Shown: positions 7,743 through 14,379 of the stretch, in pieces | How the letters are laid out: the number at the start of each line of letters is the position of its first letter | Numbering within the stretch: the first letter of the stretch is position 1 | DNA from: DASYML01 sp036399835 | Lineage (GTDB): Bacteria; Acidobacteriota; Blastocatellia; Pyrinomonadales; Pyrinomonadaceae | Direction: 5' to 3' | Length of the DNA stretch: 15,966 bases | Assembly (NCBI GenBank): GCA_036399835.1 | Contig: DASWMI010000201.1 | Coordinates: forward strand, 1 to 15,966 | Program-made: the position numbers and the translations under genes | Notes under the pieces: model-generated | Seen by the model: the letters and a program-made list of their open reading frames with translations, nothing else | Told to the model about the DNA's origin: nothing | Database searches by the model: none

Positions 7743-9086
7743 TTAAACATCTTCAAAGAAGACGCGCGGCAGTTGGAGGCCGCAGGCTTTGAGCTTTTCG
7801 GCAAAACGCGGGCGAATGCCTGTCGCGCGGAAGCGGCCCACGACTTTGCCTTCACGATCAATCCCCGTCCGCTCGTACTGGAAGATTTCCTGCATCGTGA
7901 TGGTTTCGCCTTCCATGCCCGTGATTTCCGAGATGGAAGTGATGCGGCGCGTGCCGTCCGAGAGACGCGCCGCCTGGACCACTAGGTTGATGGCCGCCGC
8001 GACCTGCTGACGCATCGCGCGGTCCGAGAGACGCATCCCCGTCATCTGAATCATCGTTTCGAGACGCGCCAGCGCATCGCGCGGGGTGTTGGCGTGAATC
8101 GTGGTCAGGCTGCCGTCATGGCCCGTGTTCATGGCTTGCAGCATGTCTATCGCTTCGCCGCCGCGTACCTCTCCGATAACGATGCGGTCGGGCCGCATAC
8201 GAAGTGCATTGCGGACCAACTCGCGCTGCGTGACTTCGCCCTTGCCTTCGATGTTGGGCGGGCGCGTCTCAAGACGCACAACGTGTGGCTGTTGAAGCTG
8301 TAGCTCCGCAGAATCTTCAATCGTCACGATGCGCTCATCTTCAGGGATGTAGGCCGAGAGCGCATTGAGCAAGGTCGTCTTGCCCGCGCCCGTGCCGCCT
8401 GAGATGAGTATGTTGAGACGCGCGCTGACGCACATCTCAAGCATATCCGCGATGTCTTTGGTCAGCGCGCGATTCTCTATCAGGGCGTTCATGCGCAGGG
8501 GGTCTGCGCCGAAGCGGCGTATAGAGAGGACAGGCCCATCAAGCGAGAGCGGCGGGATGATGGCGTTGACGCGCGAGCCGTCCTGAAGGCGCGCATCCAC
8601 CATCGGCGACGATTCATCAATCCGGCGGCCAACCGAAGAGACTATCCGCTCGATAACGCGCATCAGGTGCTCGTCATCTTTGAAGGCGACGTTTGTCGCT
8701 TCGAGCTTGCCGCGCCGCTCTATGTAAATCTTGCTGTGCGTGTTGACGAGGATGTCCGAGATGGTCGGGTCGGCCAGGAGCGGCTCAAGTGGGCCGAGGC
8801 CGAACAATTCGTGCTGAACTTCCTTGACCAAACGCTCGCGCTCGACGACTGAGAGCGGCATGGCTTCGAGGGCCAGCACGCCTTCGGCCAGCCGCGAAAC
8901 TTCGGCATTGAGCTGCTCGGGCGCGAGCGCGCTGAGCTTGGTCAAATCCATCCGGTTGATGAGCGCGCGATGAAGACGCGACTTCATCTCCTGGTAAATC
9001 TGCTGGCCGTTGCCGGCTTCATCTCCCGGCGCGAACGATGCGCCGTTCGGCCCTGTCTCTCTGATTAATCTTTCGCGGAGTGCCAT
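7743..9086 (-). CDS. cpaF: Tad pilus assembly/secretion motor ATPase CpaF (TadA)
   Basis: This 447-residue hexameric traffic ATPase belongs to the VirB11/PulE superfamily. Visible motifs in order are the N-terminal helical region with FGLGPLEPLLADPTISDILV (about 95-114), Walker A GGTGAGKTT (230-238), the Asp box VTIEDSAELQL (254-264), Walker B RIVIGEVRGGEA (301-312) and the His box SLTTIHANTPRDALARLE (326-343). All catalytic motifs are intact and the length is typical for CpaF. It hydrolyses ATP at the cytoplasmic face to drive pilin addition through TadB/TadC. It starts 14 bp after the cpaE stop; the upstream AGGG is about 14 bases from ATG, so its ribosome site is weak and translational coupling to cpaE is plausible. 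Confidence 0.97.
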   Translation of the reverse strand: MALRERLIRETGPNGASFAPGDEAGNGQQIYQEMKSRLHRALINRMDLTKLSALAPEQLNAEVSRLAEGVLALEAMPLSVVERERLVKEVQHELFGLGPLEPLLADPTISDILVNTHSKIYIERRGKLEATNVAFKDDEHLMRVIERIVSSVGRRIDESSPMVDARLQDGSRVNAIIPPLSLDGPVLSIRRFGADPLRMNALIENRALTKDIADMLEMCVSARLNILISGGTGAGKTTLLNALSAYIPEDERIVTIEDSAELQLQQPHVVRLETRPPNIEGKGEVTQRELVRNALRMRPDRIVIGEVRGGEAIDMLQAMNTGHDGSLTTIHANTPRDALARLETMIQMTGMRLSDRAMRQQVAAAINLVVQAARLSDGTRRITSISEITGMEGETITMQEIFQYERTGIDREGKVVGRFRATGIRPRFAEKLKACGLQLPRVFFEDV

Positions 9087-9100
9087 GATATTTTTTCGCC

Positions 9101-10369
9101 CTAACGTGTGACTGACGGGTTCAGGCTTTCGCCGACCCTGATGTTTGACGAACGGGAAGCGCGCTCATCCCTGCGCGCATGAGCCGCGTTGCGGCGGAAG
9201 ATTGAGCGCCACAGCCCCTGCCGCTGCGGCTCGTCTTCGGCGGGCTGCACGGCATCGCCGAGTATCTGACGCGCGATAGTCTTAATCTCCGTGGCAATCT
9301 TCGAGCCTGATTCGGCCTGGACCAGAGGCTGGCCCAGGTTGATAGAGTTGACGGCGGTCTGATAGTCGCTGGAGATAAACCCTATGACCTTCTGGTTGAG
9401 AAACTTTTCAACCTGTCGCAGGTCCAAATCTATCTGCTTGGACCAGCGATTGATGACGATGCGGACCTTCGTGCGCGGGTAGCCGAGGCGGTCAAAGATT
9501 TCCAGCGCGCGTTGTGCGCTGCGTATGGCCGGGATGTCCAGGGTGAGCACGAGCACGATGTCGTCCGATTGGTCCAGCGCGGCCAGCGTAATGGCGTCGA
9601 AAGTGTGCTGCGGGTCGAGGACAACGTAATCATAGCTTTCGCGCAATCTTTCCAAAGCCTCGTAGACATGCTCCGGCTCGATGTCGTCGGCGAGGTCCGC
9701 TTCGGGCGGCGCGGCCAGTAGCGAGAGCTTGGAAGAGTGCGGCGTGACGTAGCTGGAGAGGAGCGAGTCGTCCATACGCGCGCGGTTTTCAACCATATCG
9801 GCAATCGAATATTTCGCCTGGACGCCGAGAAAGAGAGGCAGGTCACCCGCCTGCAAGTTGAGATCAACGAGGACTGTCGGCGCATTGCAGGCCGCCGCGA
9901 GATTGGTCGCGATGAAGGATGTGCCGCAGCCTCCCTTGCTGGAAAAGACTGCCATCATGCGCCCCTTCTTTTTCGGCGCGGCCTTTTGCCCGGCGCAGAA
10001 TTCCGCAGTCCTGTCGAGCACGGTCTTCAACTCTTCATTGAGCACAGGCAGGCGCAGGAATTCGCGCGCGCCCGCACGCATGCTGCGCAAGATAAGGTCC
10101 GGCGAAGCATCATGGGCCGCCGTGATGATTGCCATCTGCGGGCATTCCTGGGCCAGCCGCTCGATGAAGGCGAGCGATTGTTCGTGGTTTGGTCCAAACG
10201 TGATGATGCAGGCGTTGGGACGCAGGTGTGTGATCTGCTCATGGACCTGCTCTGCATCATCGCCACCGGCCAGAAGCCGCGTCCGGCTGTCAGCCGAAAG
10301 CGCCGTGCGAACCTCCTTGAAGGTTTCAAGGCCCGTGCTCAGGATTACGAAGGTCAGGGGTTGGGTCAT
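9101..10369 (-). CDS. cpaE: Tad pilus localisation ATPase CpaE/TadZ
   Basis: This is a 422-residue ParA/MinD-superfamily protein. Residues about 5-125 resemble a response-regulator receiver fold (ending in GAREFLRLPVLNEEL), but the strand that should end in the phospho-acceptor Asp reads NACIITFGPN, so this looks like a pseudo-receiver. Residues about 137-370 form the ATPase: the deviant Walker A is SSKGGCGTSF (143-152), where the signature Lys before GG is kept but the P-loop Lys is Thr, as in many CpaE/TadZ proteins. VLVDLNLQAGDLP (167-178) and YDYVVLDPQ (246-254) follow. TadZ proteins place the Tad machine at a cell pole or focus. The ATG at 10369 is preceded by a heptamer-repeat arm and no Shine-Dalgarno is visible. 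The C-terminal about 45 residues are basic and low in complexity. Confidence 0.94.
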   Translation of the reverse strand: MTQPLTFVILSTGLETFKEVRTALSADSRTRLLAGGDDAEQVHEQITHLRPNACIITFGPNHEQSLAFIERLAQECPQMAIITAAHDASPDLILRSMRAGAREFLRLPVLNEELKTVLDRTAEFCAGQKAAPKKKGRMMAVFSSKGGCGTSFIATNLAAACNAPTVLVDLNLQAGDLPLFLGVQAKYSIADMVENRARMDDSLLSSYVTPHSSKLSLLAAPPEADLADDIEPEHVYEALERLRESYDYVVLDPQHTFDAITLAALDQSDDIVLVLTLDIPAIRSAQRALEIFDRLGYPRTKVRIVINRWSKQIDLDLRQVEKFLNQKVIGFISSDYQTAVNSINLGQPLVQAESGSKIATEIKTIARQILGDAVQPAEDEPQRQGLWRSIFRRNAAHARRDERASRSSNIRVGESLNPSVTR

Positions 10370-10370
10370 A

Positions 10371-10479
10371 ACAGTTTTCAGTTTTGAGTTTTCAGTTTTC
10401 AGTTGCCGGTTTTCAGTTTTTAGTTTCAGCTTAAACTTCAGCCCTGGTCTTTATCTGAAAACTCAAAACTGAAAACTGT
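10371..10479 (+). repeat. Heptamer inverted repeat (AGTTTTC family), 25-bp perfect arms, between tadE and cpaE
   Basis: Positions 10371-10395 are perfectly complementary to 10455-10479 (25 bp). From 10373 to 10428 the sequence runs in eight 7-bp steps: AGTTTTC, AGTTTTG, AGTTTTC, AGTTTTC, AGTTGCC, GGTTTTC, AGTTTTT, AGTTTCA. One arm begins two bases from the cpaE start codon and the other ends three bases before the tadE stop codon. A transcript could fold into a long AT-rich hairpin with a ~59-base loop. Confidence 0.92.
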
Positions 10480-10482
10480 CTT

Positions 10483-10917
10483 TCACGTTCCGGCGTTTTC
10501 GCCCGTCAGGGTCGTGATGTAGTTGGGGAGTTGAATCGTCGTGCCGACGATGGGCACGACAAATTGGAATTGATAATTGGTGATGCTGACGGAGACAGTG
10601 CCCTGTCCGACACCGTAACTCGAGTATTGGACGACGACGTTCTTCTCTATATCCAGATTCTCCACCAGTGGCTCGGTCCCGCCGGAAGGGTTGCCATAGA
10701 CGACGACGTTCTTCACGGCTCCGGCATCCGAGGAGGAATGATTGATGGCGTAACGAGCGCCTCGCCGTGTGGCGTCCGTCAGCGCGTTGTGTGTCCAGAG
10801 CAGCCGCCCAAACTCTATAATTCCGAACATGAGCGTCAGAAACATGGTGGCGCTGATTGCAAATTCAAGCAGCGTTGAGCCGCGCTCCGATGATTTTTTG
10901 TTTTGAAAGCGAGCCAT
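10483..10917 (-). CDS. tadE: TadE-like pseudopilin (second copy)
   Basis: This is a 144-residue minor pilin-like protein. A short positively charged leader ends in SSERG, followed by STLLEF. The Gly before Ser and the Glu at +5 form a prepilin-peptidase site, so CpaA (15351-15878) probably cleaves after residue 13. Residues 14-36 form the membrane helix, with the TadE-type continuation EFGRLLWTHNALTDATRRGA. A later segment NVVVYGNPSGGTEPLVE is nearly shared with the upstream copy at 10930-11436. The start has AGGAGC about 9 bases upstream. TadE-type proteins are minor components needed for pilus formation in other Tad systems. It follows the other tadE copy by 12 bp. Confidence 0.9.
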   Translation of the reverse strand: MARFQNKKSSERGSTLLEFAISATMFLTLMFGIIEFGRLLWTHNALTDATRRGARYAINHSSSDAGAVKNVVVYGNPSGGTEPLVENLDIEKNVVVQYSSYGVGQGTVSVSITNYQFQFVVPIVGTTIQLPNYITTLTGENAGT

Positions 10918-10929
10918 CTTCCGAAGCTC

Positions 10930-11436
10930 CTATGGGAGGCAGGGCTGCGTCAGCAGGTGACGCATCGTGACGCTCGGCTTGACGTCTATATTGAGCGAGA
11001 GAGTAGAACTATTGAACATCTTGCCGAGATCGAAAACGGGTTCGTATTTGTAATTGATGATTTGCACGGTCACGGTTTCCGGCACGCCGACGGTCATCAC
11101 AGCGCCCCCGGCATTTTTGCGTATAATGCTCACGTTATCGGTCGTCAGTCCTTTAACCACGGGCGCGCCGCTGCCGCTCGTGTTGCCGTAGACGACAAGG
11201 TTTTTGGCCGCCGCATCATCATTGCCCGGAAAGCATTTGTTGATGAGAAAACGCGAGCCGACGCGCGTTCCCTTGGCGAGCGTCGTGTATTCGTAAAAGA
11301 AGCGACCGAACTCGCCGACGGTGGCAAACAGGACAAGGAAGATGGGAATCACGATGGCAAGCTCGACGAGCTGGACGCCGCGCTCATCGCGCCTGAACAA
11401 CTTTAATCGCCGAATTGTCGCTTCCCTGAATCTCAT
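10930..11436 (-). CDS. tadE: TadE-like pseudopilin (first copy)
   Basis: This minor pilin-like protein is 168 residues from the chosen start. The leader is basic (RRLKLFRRDERG) and is followed by VQLVELAIVIPIFLVLFATV. Cleavage after Gly20 would leave Glu at +5, the expected prepilin-peptidase pattern. The helix continues into EFGRFFYEYTTLAKGTRVGS. The segment NLVVYGNTSGSGAPVVKGL parallels the second copy, so the two are paralogues. Several ATGs are possible: 11523 would overlap the tadG end, and 11451 and 11442 lack a correctly spaced ribosome site. ATG 11436 has GGAG 9 bases upstream, so it is chosen. It lies about 40 bp after tadG. Confidence 0.88.
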   Translation of the reverse strand: MRFREATIRRLKLFRRDERGVQLVELAIVIPIFLVLFATVGEFGRFFYEYTTLAKGTRVGSRFLINKCFPGNDDAAAKNLVVYGNTSGSGAPVVKGLTTDNVSIIRKNAGGAVMTVGVPETVTVQIINYKYEPVFDLGKMFNSSTLSLNIDVKPSVTMRHLLTQPCLP

Positions 11437-11445
11437 CTTCATCCG

Positions 11446-11449
11446 CTCC
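11446..11449 (-). promoter_or_regulatory. Ribosome binding site deciding the first tadE start
   Basis: GGAG (read on the minus strand) lies 9 bases before ATG 11436. It overlaps the codons after ATG 11451 and is only 3 bases from ATG 11442, so it favours 11436. Confidence 0.6.
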
Positions 11450-11476
11450 ATTGATGAAACCGAAGACCGCAAGGCG

Positions 11477-12577
11477 CTACTTGTAAAGCACCGGGAATGC
11501 CAGCAGCGGATTGCCCGGTCCACCGCCAGGGTTGTACATCGCTCCGCCGATAACGATGCGGTCGCCTATGTACTCTGCCTGGATGTCGCCGCCATTGCCC
11601 TGTCCCGCCTTAGTGCGCAGGAAGAACGCGCCGAAGCGATTGAACGTCACGACATTTCGGCCCTGATCGTATTCGCTCTTTTTGACAATCGGGATGAGCA
11701 CGATGCGGCGTCCGGGAACGCCCGTATGCGATGGCGGCTGGACGGACGTGCCGGCGCGATAAGCGTCATAAGAGATGTTCTCTTTAATGTTAGTGTCGGG
11801 CGGATACTGTTCGGGGTCCAGATCGCTGCTGTACTCATCGAAGCGGGAGTTGATGCCTGCGCGAACCGGACCGGAATTGACGCCGGGCTTCGTATCAACG
11901 GCGAAGACACCGCCAGGTCCGGCGGGAATATTGACGCCGCTCGCGATGCCTACACGCGCGTCGCTTGCGCCGCTGCCCGCCACCGCGAGCACCTGGTAGT
12001 TACCATCTGAAACGCTGTTCTGTGGCGCAGCGCGAATCGTATAGACCGTGCCGGGCAGCATCTCCGCTTCTTCAATAACCGAGAGCGGAATCCAGCCGAC
12101 GAACTGGTTGGGAGGGACAGACATTCCGGCTGTCGCCGTCGCCGCCAGGCTCTTTTGGCTGCCGATGATGGTCGAAGCAAACGAGACGCCGACCGACGAA
12201 GGACTCGAAGTGACCTGCACGAAGCGTATGCCGTCGGGGTTTGTGGCAGCCGTTGATTCGTCCATGTACGGGCCTTCGAGGTTGTTGGCGAAGAACACTT
12301 TCCCTTTAAAGGAGACGCCGTTCTTATTAAACTCGAAGTTGTTCATCTGCTGCTCTGCGCGCTGGACCGCCTGATGTATGCCACTGGCGGAGGAGTTGAG
12401 GGCGGACGCGCCCGCGAGGGCGGAGGCATCCGCGGCGTTCTGCAATTCGCCTTTGACCAGATAAAAGTGGCTGATGTCAACGCCGAGGCCGACGGCCAGG
12501 AGGAGGGCCAGCATCCCTAGAGCGGCAGTGGCTAAAACAGACCCGCGTTCTCCATCCCTCTCCTTTTGTGTACGCAT
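11477..12577 (-). CDS. tadG: TadG-like pilus assembly protein (TadE/TadG N-terminal domain)
   Basis: This is a 366-residue membrane-anchored protein. After a charged leader (KERDGERG), residues about 13-33 form the single membrane helix. The signature DISHFYLVKGELQNAADASA plus LAGASAL (34-60) is the N-terminal domain shared by TadG-type proteins. The rest is a beta-rich periplasmic or exported part containing PPNQFVGWIPLSVIEEAEML (about 155-174). No VWFA metal site (DxSxS) is visible, although longer TadG proteins often carry one. The +5 position after the Gly is Thr rather than Glu, so prepilin-type cleavage is doubtful. ATG 12577 is preferred to 12601 because the strong GGGAGGAGGG lies between them. 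It is 65 bp after cpaC. Confidence 0.87.
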   Translation of the reverse strand: MRTQKERDGERGSVLATAALGMLALLLAVGLGVDISHFYLVKGELQNAADASALAGASALNSSASGIHQAVQRAEQQMNNFEFNKNGVSFKGKVFFANNLEGPYMDESTAATNPDGIRFVQVTSSPSSVGVSFASTIIGSQKSLAATATAGMSVPPNQFVGWIPLSVIEEAEMLPGTVYTIRAAPQNSVSDGNYQVLAVAGSGASDARVGIASGVNIPAGPGGVFAVDTKPGVNSGPVRAGINSRFDEYSSDLDPEQYPPDTNIKENISYDAYRAGTSVQPPSHTGVPGRRIVLIPIVKKSEYDQGRNVVTFNRFGAFFLRTKAGQGNGGDIQAEYIGDRIVIGGAMYNPGGGPGNPLLAFPVLYK

Positions 12578-12586
12578 CTTTTGCTT

Positions 12587-12596
12587 CCCTCCTCCC
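12587..12596 (-). promoter_or_regulatory. Strong ribosome binding site deciding the tadG start
   Basis: GGGAGGAGGG (minus strand) lies 9 bases upstream of ATG 12577 and inside the longer frame that begins at 12601. This makes 12577 the likely start. Confidence 0.7.
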
Positions 12597-12642
12597 GTCA
12601 TATCCGCGAACTACTTCAAGTTAAAAAGCCTTCTTTAAAGCT

Positions 12643-14229
12643 CTACTTTTGAGGCGGTGGACCAACGTCGAATTTGACCTGCGACGGTTGGGCCAACTGC
12701 ATCGCCAGCGTAGGGGCTGCGGGCACCAGTTCCAGTGAGCTGACAGCGTTGCCCGAAGTTATGGAGGCCGGGATGGCGCGTTCGGTTTTAGTTTCAACGG
12801 GCTGTGGTTTCTCTGCGGGCTTGACTTCCGATGTCCCGCCGGGAACGGAAAAGCCGCTCTGCCCGTTGATGCTCTCGCCCTTCGGCTCGATGCCGAGCGC
12901 AGAGCCTTTCTTCAGTCCGTCAAGCCCGCGCATCTGCGGCAGGTCGTCGCGATTGACAGGCTTGACGATCTGCGCCGTGACGATAAACATCAACTCCGTC
13001 TCCTGCTTTTGAAAACTCTTCGACTTAAAGAGATTCCCGATGACTGGAATATCCGCGAGCAGGGGCGTGCGCGAGATTGACTTGATCTCGCTGTTGTCTA
13101 AGAGGCCGCCGAGGGCGAAGCTCTGGCCGTCGCGCAGCTCAATCCCCGTCTTCGATTTTCTGGTCTTGAGGCCGGGTATGACGTAGCCCTGAAACTTCAC
13201 GCCGTTTGAGAAATCAATCGTCGAGACTTCAGGCTCAAGCTCAAGCCGTATGTGGTCCTCGTCAATAATCGTCGGCTTAAAGCGCAGCTTGACGCCGTAT
13301 TCCTTCCACTCGATGATGACGCGCGTGCGGTCGCCGTCCGATTGCACGACGGGGACAGGAAATTCACCGCCCGCCAGAAAGTTGGCTTCCTGCCCGTCCA
13401 TCGCGATCATGTTCGGCTCGGCCAGCGAGCGCACAGCGCCTTCCGTCTGGAGCAGCCGCAGCATAGCGATAGCGTTGCTGCCCATGACCAGCAGGTTGAG
13501 CGCGCTTCCCGTCAGTGGTCCAAGAATCTCCTGGTGCGGGTTGACTTTCGGATATTCGAGGGCGCTCGGACCAGTGCCGCTGTTGAGATAACCGCCCGTC
13601 CCCGGCGCGCCCTGATAACCATAAGAAGTGCCGACATCCTTCATGCGGTTGCGGCTCACCTCAGCGACGCGGACCATCAACTGGACCTGCGCGGCGTTCT
13701 TGACGGGCGAGTTGAGCATGTTGACGACCTTGAAGCCCGCCGCCTCGACCACGCTCTGGACCTGCGCGGAAGTCTTCGGGTCAGTCACGCTGCCGGAGAT
13801 GACGACAGAGCCGTTGGCCTGGCTCAGCCGCACGTCATCCTTGGGAAAGAGCGCGCGAATCTGCGAATCAATCAAAGAGAGATTGGCCCGCACAAAGACA
13901 TCGAAGACCAGAAACTTTCCGCCCGTCTGCTCCCAGGCGATAAAGTTGACCTGGCCGAAAGCCTTGCCGTTGACCAGTACCTGGTCGGGGGCGACCAGGA
14001 CGGCCTCCGCCGTTTCCGGGTTCGAGACGGAAAAGCGTCCGATGGGCCTGTCGAAGTTAATGACGCGCGATTGGCCCACGAGGACGTTGACGGGAATCGA
14101 CTCTTTATTGTTCATGAAGGTTGCGCTATAGGAAGTCTCCTGCGCCTCTGCGACGCTGGCGGCGAAGGCGAGCGCAACTATCGCGCACAAAAGAGTCGCG
14201 AAGCGTGTTAAGGGGTAACGGGTCTGCAT
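12643..14229 (-). CDS. cpaC: Tad pilus outer-membrane secretin CpaC (RcpA)
   Basis: This is a 528-residue secretin with a signal peptide at 1-29 (cleavage near AEAQ). The N-terminal region (about 40-115: IPVNVLVGQSRVINFDRPI, then VSNPETAEAVLV) is the pilus/BON-type N-domain of CpaC proteins. Residues about 118-172 form another small N-domain (VVISGSVTDPKTSAQVQSVV). The secretin domain runs from about 255 to 424, with VRSLAEPNMIAMDGQEANFL, GGEFPVPV and the late signature TPLLADIPVIGNLF (388-401). A Pro/Ser-rich tail of about 100 residues follows the barrel. It forms the gated outer-membrane ring through which the pilus leaves. Its start has AGGAGC about 11 bases upstream. The 150-bp gap to cpaB holds an inverted repeat. 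Confidence 0.96.
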   Translation of the reverse strand: MQTRYPLTRFATLLCAIVALAFAASVAEAQETSYSATFMNNKESIPVNVLVGQSRVINFDRPIGRFSVSNPETAEAVLVAPDQVLVNGKAFGQVNFIAWEQTGGKFLVFDVFVRANLSLIDSQIRALFPKDDVRLSQANGSVVISGSVTDPKTSAQVQSVVEAAGFKVVNMLNSPVKNAAQVQLMVRVAEVSRNRMKDVGTSYGYQGAPGTGGYLNSGTGPSALEYPKVNPHQEILGPLTGSALNLLVMGSNAIAMLRLLQTEGAVRSLAEPNMIAMDGQEANFLAGGEFPVPVVQSDGDRTRVIIEWKEYGVKLRFKPTIIDEDHIRLELEPEVSTIDFSNGVKFQGYVIPGLKTRKSKTGIELRDGQSFALGGLLDNSEIKSISRTPLLADIPVIGNLFKSKSFQKQETELMFIVTAQIVKPVNRDDLPQMRGLDGLKKGSALGIEPKGESINGQSGFSVPGGTSEVKPAEKPQPVETKTERAIPASITSGNAVSSLELVPAAPTLAMQLAQPSQVKFDVGPPPQK

Positions 14230-14269
14230 GATGTCTCTAGCTCCTTTGATTGACAGAACTCTTAGTTAA

Positions 14270-14358
14270 CAATTTGCGATTTTAAATTTGCGATTAGTCG
14301 GCCTAGACCGCCAGGCCGCGATTTTGTCTTTCAATCGAAAATCAAAAATCGCAAATTG
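14270..14358 (+). repeat. Heptamer inverted repeat (AATTTGC/GATTTT family) between cpaB and cpaC
   Basis: The left arm reads in 7-bp steps CAATTTG, CGATTTT, AAATTTG, CGATTAG (14270-14297). The right arm reads CAATCGA, AAATCAA, AAATCGC, AAATTGC (14332-14359). A 14-bp stretch at 14270-14283 is perfectly complementary to 14345-14358. In the loop a second small hairpin is possible (CGGCCT at 14299-14304 with AGGCCG at 14313-14318). The sequence is unrelated to the AGTTTTC family but the design is the same. Confidence 0.85.
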
Positions 14359-14379
14359 CCTTTCGCCTTGCCGTGCGCC

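Noticed and set aside
5640..9086. Type II secretion or classical type IV pilus system
   Set aside because: The TadB/TadC split platform, CpaE/TadZ, SAF-domain CpaB and short A24 peptidase are specific to the Tad/Flp class.
10371..10479. CRISPR-like appearance of the repeated AGTTTTC units
   Set aside because: The units are only 7 bp, contiguous and degenerate, with no unique spacers and no cas genes nearby.
13252..14211. Long plus-strand open frame (319 codons) opposite cpaC, and similar ones opposite other genes
   Set aside because: It lies wholly inside a secretin with clear motifs, has no recognisable domain, and such antisense frames are expected from biased codon use at this GC.
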